Shown here piece by piece: positions 34,478-44,627 of a stretch of 64,000 bases of DNA. Both the position numbers and the translations under genes were made by a program. This DNA is from Coprinus comatus. Its lineage: Eukaryota > Basidiomycota > Agaricomycetes > Agaricales > Agaricaceae. Every line of letters begins with the position of its first letter. Position 1 is the first letter of the stretch. The stretch spans positions 223,908-287,907 of the forward strand of contig JAWPGT010000033.1 of the NCBI GenBank assembly GCA_034638255.1, written 5' to 3'. The notes below the pieces were generated by a model, which saw nothing but the letters and a program-made list of their open reading frames with translations, had not been told where the DNA came from and ran no database searches.

Positions 34478-35803
34478 TTAGTTATTAGTGTGATATATTG
34501 CTGTTGGTATCCGGGCGGCACGTCGATTGGATGAGCATGAAGGCTCACCCAGTTGGAGAGGGAGGAAGCTCCCAGCCGACATCGAATCATCGGCGTGTGT
34601 CGGCTCGCCCAGAAGATGAGGTTCGGACCTCTGCGGATTGTGTTCGGGTTGTTTCTGGTAGTGGACCATTGCGTTTGAGGTGTTTGACGAACTTTGTGTG
34701 GTTCCAGTTTCTCCAATGGGTAGCTTTAGATTGCTAATGTGGAGGGGAACTATGTCTTCTGCCGATCTCCAGTATTTCAGGAAGGCGTCTGATGACCAGC
34801 GTCCAGTCGTTTTGACTACATCTGGGGGAACGCCAGACAAGAGGAGTTGTGTCGTGCCTCCGATTCTGAAGGAATGTCCGGTGCAATTTTTGTGGCCAGT
34901 CTTCTTCCATATCTCGTTGCACTTCTTGATGAACCTGTGCTTGGTGAGTGTTATAACCTGGTTTCCTCGCACAAATGAAAATAGGGGGGAGGATCTTGGC
35001 ATATTGGCGGTTTTGTCTAGGAAAATTTTTCATTGCTTGAATCGGGTCGGTCTCTGGTGAATGGATCTGTTTTGATAAAACTACGGTTTGTCCTTTTCTG
35101 TCGGTCTTGGTTTTGGGGATGAAAAGGTTCCATGACATCTTCGAAGGTTGTGTTGATGTTTCGATGTCGTTCTTTGAAGGTCGTTCGGTTGTTGATAGGT
35201 CTTGGCCTGATGTTGGTAATAGTTCACCGAGCCTGCATTGTGCCCAGAAAGCCGTGCAGGCGCAAGCTAATATGGCTATGTCTTCAGTGTTGTTCGTGTG
35301 TAGATGTTTCGCCAAGGATCTGAGTGCATCAAATGTGACGTGTCTCTTCCGTGTGTGGCTGGTATCTCTGGGTGCGAGGTTCTTGCATCCTTTCAAAACT
35401 TGTTTTAATCTGGAACCGCCATGCCAATGCCAGTCGTTGAAGGTATGCCAGGCCTTCATGGCGGAAATCCGGCTATTGACTGCTGTTGCGGAGAGGGTGC
35501 CTAGGATTCGGTGGCAAAGGCACATAGTAAATACTCAGATGATGGTGTTCGTTTCTCTGGGGGGATGCCATGTGTGTCGCAGAATTGGTGAAATCTTTGA
35601 ATTGAACGTCTATAACCATTAGTTGTTGAAGTCGCCCAGCTATGTTTCAGGGCTTTGATGATGTTCATGTCGGTCTCCGAGTTGAAATCGCTGGGGCCTA
35701 CTAGGGAGGATGTTCGTAATGGGATGATCGGTCTCTTCTTCTGGGTATCTACGGATTGTAGAGACTGAGTGGATGGGATGAAGCGTGGTAGGAAAGGAGG
35801 CAT
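34478..35803 (-). pseudogene. Tyrosine recombinase of the Ngaro-type element (two frameshifts)
   Basis: The protein is read in three pieces: 35803 to about 35510 (LKHSWATSTTNGYRRSIQRF, the N-terminal core-binding domain), about 35510 to 35020 (RISAMKAWHTFNDWHWHGG; CRLGELLP), and about 35020 to 34478 (FSFVRGNQVITLTKHRF; GHSFRIGGTTQLL; LKYWR). The catalytic set is present: Arg in CRLGELL, His and Arg in GHSFRIGG, and Tyr in FLKYW. Such enzymes integrate a circular cDNA by site-specific-type recombination in place of a DDE integrase. The breaks near 35510 and 35018 are single-base shifts; the second lies beside a run of five A and four T. The extreme C-terminus (GEPSCSSNRRAARIPTA) also occurs in the 27.2-kb derivative. 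Confidence 0.85.
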
Positions 35804-35883
35804 TACTATTAACGATAGACTGGTATGTAGGTTAGTTTCGCTACGGTGCTACGTGTATGTCAAATACGTCGTGAGAAAAAGAA

Positions 35884-38008
35884 TTATGTAATAAAGTCGT
35901 CATCGGTGAGATATGGATTGAGGAAAGGAGTCATAATAAAGGAATCTGTGCAGTGAACAAATGAGACTGGGACTAAACCTCTGGAAGGTTTGTCTGCTAA
36001 GTTTGATTTGGATTGGACATATACTGATGTTAGCCACAGGGAGTTGACCCGGAGAAGCGTTGTGATATGTTGGAGAATGAGATTTTGCTCGTGACTCCGG
36101 GATTTTCCGTTATTGATTGCATCGATAACACCTGTGTTGTCTGATTTCAACACAAAATGAGCGTTGTTGAATTTCTTGTGTGCTGCTAGACGGAGACCGC
36201 ATTCGATCGCTACGATCTCGGCCCAACCGATTGTGTGTTCTCGGTGATCGTTCCACCCTCTCTTTAATTTCCAAGATTTCCATTCACTCCCGAAGATCAC
36301 GCCGATTCCCCATGATGTGGACGCATCTACCCAAAATTCTATTGGAGATGGTGGGGGTGGTGGGAGGATCTTGGAAGGATGTGTGGTATCTTGTAAGTTG
36401 TCGATCCACCAGATAGCATCGTTCCTGACAGTCGCATTGGGGCTTCTCTTAGCAAAGGGTGATGAGCTTCTGGATGAGTGCACGAATCTTGATAGTGCGG
36501 GTAGACGAGATCTCCCGTCAGGGAGTGCTAAGGAGCAGTGAACAAGGGTGCCGAGTAGTGTTTCGGCATCGCGTTTCGTGAATTTTTTAGAGGGATCTGC
36601 CCAGGGTGACAATCTATTTAAGTATTTCATTCGTTTGTCATTCGGAATGCTGATGGTTTTGGATTCCAGGTCCCATAGGAAGCCCAGGTAGCGGAAGACT
36701 GATGCGAATGGAACCGTTTTTCGATGGCTTCCAAGGCCATCCTAGTGGTTCTGCGATTTTCTCAATGAGATCAAGATCATATGTGTACGATTTTGGTTCA
36801 GGTGAGCAGTTTTCGAGTTCTTCCATGAGGTATCTTAGAAATAAGAAATCATCTACCCAGTTTTCACAGGGGGATTTCGTGTGTTTCCGAATAATTTCGG
36901 ACATTGCGTCTGCTAATCTTCCGAACACGCCTCCAGAACTGCTTGCCCCGAAGGGAGCGCAATGGTCGATATAGAATTTATTGTCCCACGAAACAACAAA
37001 GTGCTTTTGTTGGGCTGGTGAAATTGGGCAGCATCGGAAAGCTGCGTCAACATCCATTGTCGCAGCTTGGGTTCCCGGTGGGGCCGTTTCTACCAGTTTG
37101 TAGATCTTGGTGAAGGTGCCCCAGTTGCAGGTAAATTCTTCTGGGTCTATGTCTGCGTTTACTGACTTGACTTCTTTGTCATTCCTCAGGAATGAGAAGT
37201 CTTGTATGACCCTGAATTCGTCTTGGCTGTTAGCTTTCGGGACGGTTCCGAGGGGGGAGGAGCGGAATTCCCCGATTTTTTGACGAAGTTGTGATTTTGA
37301 ATATGGGCCGCTGTAGCGACTGGCGGTGAGTTCTTTTTCGATGTATTTTTCAATGACGTTGGGGTGGTCTGTGGCTGATTTGTGGTTTTTTGGGGTGTAG
37401 GTTGATTCGATTGGGGTTTTGACTCCCATGTCGAAACCGGATTCGATGCTGGATGGAACGTCGGGAAATTTATCTATTAGGTTGAATTGTTGTAGTATGT
37501 TTTTCCATTCTTTATGTACAAGGGGAGTGATCACTGGGAGGGTATCATACGAATTTGCAGGATTGCGCTCCGTGATCGGTTGATCGGCAAAGTGTGCATT
37601 GGTGGACTCCGTGGTCTGTGGCTGGTGGGTGTTGGCATCCCACGACTCCGTTGAATTTATAACAGTAGAATTTTCCTTCATTGTCAAACCTGGTGCCTTT
37701 CGGATTTGGTCCTGGTGGGAGTAGGATTGGGTTGCCGTTGACCATGAACGATGATGTGCAGATGATGGATTGGTGGTTCCGATCTCCGCAGAGAAAACAC
37801 CGACCTGGTTGTTTCCAGGTATTGTTTGTGTTGCTCGAGGGTCCTTGGTTCTTTCGAAAATTGTTGGGATTTTGTCGTTGGTAAGGATTGTATCGTTGTT
37901 GTTGGCGTGAAGGTCCAACTTGATATGGATTGTAATTGTTGTAGGACTTGTTGAATTGGTTATTTTGGAATGTGGGGTTGTTGTTCGTTGGTCTCGGAAT
38001 TTGAGCAT
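35884..38008 (-). pseudogene. Reverse transcriptase-RNase H of the Ngaro-type element (one frameshift)
   Basis: The frame is open from 38008 but the recognisable domain starts about 37340: SRYSGPYSKSQL, then EFRVIQDFSFLRND, ATMDVDAAFRCCPISPAQQ, APFGASSSGGVFGRLADAM and the catalytic NWVDDFLF box (equivalent of YVDD). The frame breaks near 36722 in a run of five A; the other frame continues with SVFRYLGFLWDLESKTISIP. RNase H follows: EFWVDASTSWGIGVIFG, EIVAIECGLRL, LKSDNTGVIDAIN and KSNLADKPSRG carry the four acidic active-site positions. It would copy the element RNA into cDNA. It overlaps the 3' end of the zinc-knuckle ORF in the +1 frame. Confidence 0.88.
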
Positions 38009-38622
38009 GGAGTTGATTGTTGGCTTTTTCTAGACGTGCGTATATACACTGTGACTCAGCTGTTTTCCAGATTCTTTCCTGGAGGGCAGCTGGGTCTAAG
38101 GCATGTTGACGGCTTTGCTTTCTGACAGCAATGTCGTATGTTATCCAAATGTCCCAATTTTGGGATTTGTCGTTAGTTCTGAGTATGCGATCGAAGTGGG
38201 CAATCCACATTGTGTATAATTTGTGGGAGTTCATGGATTTGATCATGTATAACAAACGGCTCCATGCTTGATGCCACTCTTCAAAACTCAGTTTCTCTCT
38301 CTTCCGCCTCGTTGAGAGGTTTGTCCGTCAATGTGAGATTCCCATTGTTGTCCATGCGAACGTCTTGGCTGGTGATGTGGTTGGTAGCTCTGGAAAGACA
38401 TCTTCTGTCTGTGAGATATGTCAGGGGAATGTGTGTTTCCCAGCCCCGTCCTTTCCTGAATCTGGCCCAGATGCTATCAGGGATCTCCACTGGTGCATCG
38501 TTACATTGTTGTCCAGGTGTAAATTCAATGTAGCCTTTTTGTTCGTGTTGGGTGACGATATGTTCATCATTGTCGTTGACATCATGGGGAGGTATATCTA
38601 TTTTGGTTTGTGAACGGTTCAT
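37545..38622 (-). pseudogene. Second gag-type ORF with zinc knuckles (one frameshift)
   Basis: It starts MNRSQTKIDIPPHDVN at 38622. The frame stops with TGA at 38281 and continues one base off in FEEWHQAWSRLLYMIKSMNS, a T-run shift. Downstream is an Asn/Gln/Tyr-rich linker and two CCHC-type knuckles: CFLCGDRNHQSIIC and CTLCRSTDHGAQSC. Such knuckles bind the element RNA in a capsid-like particle. The stop at 37545 lies within the upstream portion of the reverse transcriptase frame, so polymerase would need a +1 shift or its own start. Confidence 0.75.
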
Positions 38623-38819
38623 GAGTCATTTGGTTTTGAAATTGGTGTGTATTGGGAATAAAGGGGACAACCGTGGTTGGGTTTGTTGACCTTTGTAAAG
38701 GGGTGGAGGACCTCGTAGGTCGTGTATATGTGTGCATTCGAAAATAGTATTTTCGTATCCCTTGCTCTGGGATATAATCTGCTCGTACGCAGTACAATAT
38801 ATGTATGTGTGATATTATT

Positions 38820-38915
38820 GTGGCCCGTGGGCTGAATACATGAGGTACTGCAGACAAAATATCGCCCGTGGGCTAATGGTCCGTAGACATTTGGATTACC
38901 CCCGTACGGGCTCCG
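38820..38915. repeat. Cluster of short GC hairpins between ORF1 and ORF2
   Basis: Two copies of GCCCGTGGGCT (near 38823 and 38864) and the perfect palindrome CCCGTACGGG (near 38903) lie across the ORF1 stop codon. They stand out in an otherwise AT-richer stretch. Confidence 0.7.
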
Positions 38916-39718
38916 GTGTAATATGGGATGAACGAGAAAGGAGAATCTGACTCACGGTTCGCATCCATGGAGTTTGGAATGTCAGAGGGTTGGGTTGGAC
39001 CGCCTAATGAGGTACCTGCATTCGGTGATGGTTTGTGTTGGGATCTGTTGCTGGGGTTGCCCGGTGTTGTAAATGGGTCTCTTGGGTTGTTCTCCGAGGC
39101 TGGTGTTGTGTTGGGAACGTTGGGGGGTTGTTGATATTGATTTTGAACTTCCTGGTTCGCCGTGGATTCTCCAGTCGTCGTCTGATTCTGGGGCCGGGTA
39201 GGTATGTTGGCCCTTCTCGTCGGACGAGGTGTATTTGTTGTTTCCGGGGGTAGTTCGGTCGACGAGTTAGAATGGGTCGAAGTGGGGCTGTTGGGGATTC
39301 CTCCCCATTCGGATCCTTCGGATGAGTCGGAATGGTCGGTGGTTGGGGCTGCAGGCCCTCGTGTAATGCGGGGTGTCCGGTTTCTCGGATTAGGTTCTGT
39401 GATGTTCGCTCTCGATCCTCTTGGTCTGATGGCTGCGGGCCTGCCGGGTCTCCTGGGTCTTGGGAAGAGTCCGGTATATATTGGGTTTTCTTTGAGTTGT
39501 GGAATTTCGTTGAAATAGTTCTTGATGTTCCTTCTTAGGGTGACTACTGTGAGTCTTGGATTGTTCTCTTCTTCTGGGAGTTCGATATAATTTGCTAAGT
39601 CGAGTAGTTGTCTCTTGTTAAGCGAAGATAGTGGTCTTGTAAACCTTCGCATGTGAGTTTCTTGACTTTCTGTCTGTCTTGTTCCTACGTTGGTTGAAGT
39701 GGTGTCGTTGTCTTCCAT
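38873..39718 (-). CDS. ORF1 of the Ngaro-type element, SAP-like N-terminus
   Basis: 281 residues, intact. Near residues 30-65 the segment SSLNKRQLLDLANYIELPEE followed by LTVVTLRRNIKNYF resembles a SAP-type helix-turn-helix, common in gag-like proteins of these elements. The rest is Pro/Arg/Ser/Thr-rich and probably disordered. It ends with TAG at 38873; the same frame then stays open for 91 more codons. A nucleic-acid-binding structural role is inferred from position and composition. Confidence 0.7.
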   Translation of the reverse strand: MEDNDTTSTNVGTRQTESQETHMRRFTRPLSSLNKRQLLDLANYIELPEEENNPRLTVVTLRRNIKNYFNEIPQLKENPIYTGLFPRPRRPGRPAAIRPRGSRANITEPNPRNRTPRITRGPAAPTTDHSDSSEGSEWGGIPNSPTSTHSNSSTELPPETTNTPRPTRRANIPTRPQNQTTTGESTANQEVQNQYQQPPNVPNTTPASENNPRDPFTTPGNPSNRSQHKPSPNAGTSLGGPTQPSDIPNSMDANRESDSPFSFIPYYTGARTGVIQMSTDH

Positions 39719-39866
39719 GGTGAATTGGTGATGCGCGTTGTTAGGGATTAGTTAGCAAGAAAATGGATTTCACAGATGTGAGAACGAGGACGTATGGTAG
39801 TAGATGAATTAAATTGAAGTGAGACGCGACTGAGCTGTTTGAGGCACGTGACTCTTCTACAAGAAA

Positions 39867-39890
39867 GCGCATCTGACTTCGTCAGATGCT
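39867..39890. repeat. Perfect hairpin A in the element leader
   Basis: GCATCTGAC-TTC-GTCAGATGC: a 9-bp perfect stem with a 3-nt loop, 150 bp upstream of ORF1. It is preceded by GTGACTCTTC, as is hairpin B. Confidence 0.85.
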
Positions 39891-40128
39891 TCACATAATT
39901 TATGGCATTCTTAGATAACCTACAATCACCTACGTGGCGGGAGAGGAGATCCGAGGCTTCGGTCCGTCGTATGGAGTTGACGGGCTTCAGGTCGGCGAAC
40001 AATGGAGAGCAACAGTGCTCACCCATCGTGCATCTAGGTGAAGTAGGGGATGGAGGGAGGGCCGAGCGAAATATTGGTTTAATATATAGGTCCGTCACGT
40101 ATTCATGTGACTCTTCCTGCTAAACAAC

Positions 40129-40148
40129 ACATCTGCTGGGGCAGATGT
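40129..40148. repeat. Perfect hairpin B in the element leader
   Basis: ACATCTGC-TGGG-GCAGATGT: an 8-bp perfect stem with a 4-nt loop. The flanking GTGACTCTTC and spacing match hairpin A, so the two units form an imperfect direct repeat about 260 bp apart. A short (TA)n run lies just beyond it at 40156-40170. Confidence 0.85.
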
Positions 40149-40160
40149 TTTACAAGTATA

Positions 40161-41010
40161 TATATATATGAGCGCCCGATATAGGTGTCGGAAATGCTCA
40201 ATGGGACTATAGCGGACGCTCAGTGCTCAGGTCAGTGCTCATGGAACGGGGCACTCACTATACGGGGCCTTTCTAGGTACATACGATATTGCTTCAGTCC
40301 GAAAAACCTACTGGAAACGCGGGAATCCAAACGGAACGTTCATGCTGTTAGAAGAGTTGTATGTTTTTTACATGTCCGAGGTATTTAAACAACCCGAGCA
40401 AGTACAGTCAGTCGAGTCGGACGCACTGGTCCAGGGTCCTTCGCCAGTTGCACGGCCGTGTTATTTACCTGAAAAGAATGAAACTGAAAATACATTTATT
40501 ATGCACCATGCGAACTACACCAGAGTAAATGTTGACTAGGGCTGAGTTCTAATGAGTATGTATTCCTGAATATCAAAGTTATCCGAATTTGAGCCTGATG
40601 AGAATGAGACTGAAGTTTGAAAAATGTGCTTAGTTGGTTTATAATTGACTTGCTATATATGATAGACATCGCTAGTTCGGATGTGCGGATCGAAGAAGAT
40701 AGTTTGTGTGGGGATCCCAAGGTGTAAAACTAAAGCATAATTGTTGTGCTGTTAATATGGCCACTTCATACATTCTTACTGACAGGAGTATATCGCGGCG
40801 GCCAAAATTCTGACTAAAATGTATCCACTTCAAGCGAACGGAAAGAGATAAATTTAATGACTGCGGTCACAAATAATCGGAGTCAATTCGCCAATTCGGA
40901 TCAAGTTTACTTAAAAATTTCAATCTTTTGTGGGTGCTGGCGACATGTAAATCCAAATAAAATGTACTACTTATGGGACATTGCGATCTATCAGATGAGT
41001 ACCATGCTTA
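40161..41010. other. Intergenic, retroelement to Tubby-like gene
   Basis: About 850 bp, no supported gene. The true 5' end of the retroelement may lie inside the first 200 bp. Confidence 0.5.
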
Positions 41011-41373
41011 TTATGTACGTGACGGTGTTCGGAAATGCAATTTGTCGAAAAGAGTTGATACAACAGTTGTGGGTCTAGGATGGTTCAACTGTGTAGAACT
41101 TGAAGATGGGTGGGAGCCACTATTAAGAGCCCCACCAAGCGCCATACTTTGCTGGGGTATTGAGGAAGAGGACGTACTGGGATTGGGAAAACGAGAAAGC
41201 TTTTGGGATGGATGAGGTTTTGTGTTATTGCCAGGCTTCTCCGGTGGTTGTGCTGGACGGGAAATCTTATTGGTTTTGGTCTTGGTCTTCGTATTCGTAA
41301 GTTCACTGTTGGGAGGAGAAGGGGGAGCAGCTATTACTGGAGGGCTGATCAATTTTAGTGTTGCGCTACTATT

Positions 41374-42767
41374 TTAAGACCCACGTTTATTGCGCGTTCT
41401 GCCGGTTTTGTCGCTTGTGTGAGCTTTGGGTTGTAACTCGGGCATTGAAATCTTGCTTAGGTATACTACTAGATTGCTAGGAGGTGTATATTTGATTTTA
41501 TTCTTGTCTTCATCGCCGTCCAGATTTATTCGCCGTGTTACCTTTCTCTTGGCTTCTGTATTATGCATGACATATTGATGGAGTTCTTCTTCCTCCGTTA
41601 ATCCTACATTAAATATTAGAATCATAACAAGAAATTGTCAAGACGTCGTACCTGCTTTATAGCGTATGCGCTTGGCTTCTTCCACCACTTGTAGTACTTT
41701 AGGTACATGCTTTGCTTCGGCAGATTTGACTGTAATGAACAACATTGCGTCGTCCTATTGAGAACATCAGCGAGGCCCCAAAGGTGGACGGGAGAACATA
41801 CACTCAATAGATTGGAACAATATTGGGCATAGTCTTGCACATCCCCTTCGTCTTCAACGATGACTTCGTTGTATTCTCCCCGGATCGCTTGCACTTCTGC
41901 GATTCTGTCTATTCCCATTTTCGGAGCAGGTTTGGGAGGTTTCGGCGGAGCGTTTGGCACTACTGATGACTTTGCAATTTCAGGGATAGATGTTGCTCTA
42001 GAATTTCCGGTTGAAGGTGCTGGGCTTGTGTGGTATGCTTCATTAGAGTCAGAGAAGGTCAAGAGCGCCGTCAGGATAATGATTTCAAGGCCTTTGCGGT
42101 CATCAATATCGAACCTGAACTCAAAATTAGACATGGGAAAGGGATGAAAAAACGAGTACCTACCGATTCAGATTGTAATCTAAGATTTGAACTGACGTAG
42201 TCCTCAGTTTACCAGTAGGTTCTTTTGTAATAGCAACCAATACAGGTGGATCGGGTTTTCGAAGCATATAACATTCCTCCCGTTTCCATTCGAATTCGTG
42301 TCTGTCAGCGGGTCTAAATTTCCACGATCGAACATGCTAGCGAAATACTTACTCTTCCCATTTGAAGCCCCATCTGAATGTTAGAGTTCCGGTATACCTG
42401 AGCTCAACTATCTGCGTGGGATTGCAGAGTTCTAAAATTTTGACCTTGCTTGTGGCCGATGGGGCTGTTGCAGTCACCAACAATGATTCTGACAGAGGGT
42501 CTAAAAGTAAAATAAAAAAAAGAAGTTGAGTGGTGGATGACAAATTCCGTACCATAGACTTCGATCTTATAGTCGGATCTTCCTAATCGTTGTTTCCGAT
42601 AATAAGCAGTTCCGGATGGATCAACGAGGTCTATGACATTTGGATATTCCTTGTGTTGAGTGAGGTGTAAGGTGAAGAGGTTTTGGTCTAAGCTCATGAA
42701 AGTATGTAGTGACAAGTCGTACTTACTGCGGGTGGTAGTCCGCAGAATTCACAGCCCCTTTCTCCAT
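41374..42767 (-). CDS. Unknown protein with Tubby-C/LURP-like beta-barrel N-terminal half
   Basis: Starts at 42767 (MEKGAVNSADYHP); seven exons with introns of about 34-60 nt in consistent phase. The ordered part has repeated strand patterns: NLFTLHLTQHKEYPNVIDLV, YYRKQRLGRSDYKIEVYDP, ESLLVTATAPSATSK, YTGTLTFRWGFKWEE, HEFEWKREECYMLRKPDPP and FDIDDRKGLEIIILTALLTF. The pattern of a hydrophobic beta barrel ending in one long helix suggests the Tubby-C/LURP-one fold; this is an inference from strand pattern, not from a named motif. The second half is Lys-rich with a helical segment (KVLQVVEEAKRIRYKAG). At 41376 there is an in-frame TAA, after which the same frame stays open to 41011; see findings for a possible small intron. 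Conserved-looking basidiomycete unknown. Confidence 0.75.
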
Positions 42768-43269
42768 GACGTCCATCTAGCCAAATGGGTTCTTCACATC
42801 ATGTGATCTCACTTAACCGCTCTATCCGGGCAACAATATGCACACATCTTTTCTCCTTGCAGAACGTTCAATAAAACAAATGCTTAGGGGCCAGCAAAAA
42901 GAATATATATGATGGCAGTTGCCAGGATCCAGTATGTTGGTTTTTCTCCTCCCTCGAAATCAGAAGGAAGACCCAACCGACTTAGTATTCAATTCTTACT
43001 CATTTATCATCTGGTGCTTCCGAATCGCAGCTTCCTACGCCACGTGCCTTGCGACGTCTTGAGAGAGGCATTTTCAATCGTAAATGCCAAATTACACACG
43101 CACTGGCGCCACTTGCCGACTATCCTTCTGCCTATAAAGAAGATGAACTGCACATGAGCGGATGAATAACCCACTCTGGCCTCAATCACTTTGTACGTCC
43201 AACGCGTTCTTCTCCTGGCTTGTTCAGTGCTAACCGAATACTTTTCTTTTCGCATACACAGACAATCAG
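42768..43269. other. Divergent intergenic region, Tubby-like gene and F-box gene
   Basis: About 500 bp with no supported gene; holds both promoters. Confidence 0.6.
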
Positions 43270-44394
43270 ATGACTTGCAACGAACCACAACAGTCACTTG
43301 CAAACATACCGTTTGACGTCCTTGTTACTATTTTTGAGGAGTACAGACTACTACAGTCGAAGCCATTCCCCGAGATCGTTCTTACACAAGTGTGCCGCTT
43401 CTGGAGATACTCCGGGATCAGTTTTGCTGGACTTTGGAACAATTTCTCCATCTCGCCCCAAACACCAGCAGCTATAGTCGGTCTTTATCTCCAGCGTTCA
43501 CGAGACACTCCAATCACCCTCGAATGTGACTTAAGACGTGTTAGTCAATGGCGCTACTCAATACGCGAGGCAACGCGGGTTGCTGACATTTGGACCTTGG
43601 TTGTTCAGGCTGCCCCCTTCTGGCGAAGGTTATCCATCAAATTTGACGAGTTGGATGCCCGCATTGTCATGCAGGATCTCTGTCGAGTACGGACGCCTCT
43701 TCTTGGACGGCTGTTGCTCTGGACCAATGTACAGAACGACACAAACGACACAATCTTCGGCAAAGACGTATTGAATTTGGAAGTCCTCTCCCTTAAGGGT
43801 GTATATTTCCAACAATTCACCTCCTCTACCGTTCGCACTCTCAAACACCTTGATCTCTCCTCGTGCAAATCCATTCCGCTGGCAGATTTCCGGGGCTTAA
43901 TTAATCAAATGCCTTTATTGGAATTCCTTAGCTTAGGGGGCAACGTTGTTGACCAGTGGCCCATCCAACTCGATGAAGCACCCATAGAAATACCGTCCCT
44001 TCTCTCCCTACGACTTTCAGACCAACCTCTCCCCATAATAATACCCCTCTTATCTATCTCTGCTCCCCAAATACGTGAATGTACCCTGATCGACTTCACA
44101 GCGGAGGATCTAGCCATTGTTGAAGCCATTCCGTATTTACAACAAAACTATCCTGTCATTGAATCCTTGGTTCTTGCAGGAAACTTGACTGAAGTCAGTG
44201 ATTGTGGTTTTCGTCGTCTTGCTCAGGGATTCCCAGGTATTCGGCGTTTAGCCCTGACAGATGCAGGCGAATTCCAGGTGCAAGAGCTATGCTGTGCAAT
44301 GAAGCAAACATCCCTTTGGCCACAACTCCAAGCATTACCCTGGCTCAGTCTTCTGAAGGATATGTTTGTATTACTAACGTCAAGAATAAGCTAG
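43270..44394 (+). CDS. F-box/leucine-rich-repeat protein
   Basis: A single-exon frame of 374 residues. The N-terminus LANIPFDVLVTIFEEYRLLQ, then LTQVCRFWRYSGISFAGLW, is the standard agaricomycete F-box (I-P-x-E/D-V-L ... V-C-x-x-W ... P/A-x-L-W). It would bind Skp1 and recruit a target to an SCF ubiquitin ligase. The rest forms irregular leucine-rich repeats: LEVLSLKGVYFQQF, LKHLDLSSCKSIP, LEFLSLGGNVVDQW and IESLVLAGNLTEVSDCGFRR. The frame ends in MFVLLTSRIS. Target unknown; this is one of a very large family. Confidence 0.85.
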   Translation: MTCNEPQQSLANIPFDVLVTIFEEYRLLQSKPFPEIVLTQVCRFWRYSGISFAGLWNNFSISPQTPAAIVGLYLQRSRDTPITLECDLRRVSQWRYSIREATRVADIWTLVVQAAPFWRRLSIKFDELDARIVMQDLCRVRTPLLGRLLLWTNVQNDTNDTIFGKDVLNLEVLSLKGVYFQQFTSSTVRTLKHLDLSSCKSIPLADFRGLINQMPLLEFLSLGGNVVDQWPIQLDEAPIEIPSLLSLRLSDQPLPIIIPLLSISAPQIRECTLIDFTAEDLAIVEAIPYLQQNYPVIESLVLAGNLTEVSDCGFRRLAQGFPGIRRLALTDAGEFQVQELCCAMKQTSLWPQLQALPWLSLLKDMFVLLTSRIS

Positions 44395-44627
44395 AGACCC
44401 CTAAGCGTTATTCGGACATATGTGGATTGACACGTCAGGAGTGGATAAATAGACACTAGATAGTTTTTTTCTTTGACGATTTTAATGATTTTGAATCATG
44501 TATTTGGTCTTTTTTGTACTCCCGAACTGTATTTTTATGTATATTTGTTTACATTTTTGTGATAGTGACGAAAGAATGTGATGTACTGTGAGAAACGGTT
44601 CTTCCTTTGACCCTAACTGCTTTTGTT

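Larger units (their letters stand above)
34478..40160 (-). mobile_element. Ngaro/DIRS-type tyrosine-recombinase LTR-less retrotransposon, frameshifted copy
   Basis: Read on the minus strand, the element has a leader with two hairpins (about 40160-39720), ORF1 (gag-like), a second gag-type ORF with two zinc knuckles, reverse transcriptase, RNase H and a tyrosine recombinase. There is no DDE integrase, no aspartic protease and no LTR. This gene set defines the DIRS order. The gap between the RNase H stop (35884) and the recombinase start (35803) is 80 bp, leaving no room for the methyltransferase-like domain of DIRS proper, so Ngaro is the better fit. At least four single-base shifts break the coding frames. 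The outer ends were not located exactly: split direct repeats of the Ngaro kind were not found by eye. Confidence 0.88.

Noticed and set aside
35107..35622. 171-codon plus-strand frame inside the retroelement
   Set aside because: Antisense to the tyrosine recombinase, which has the catalytic residues.
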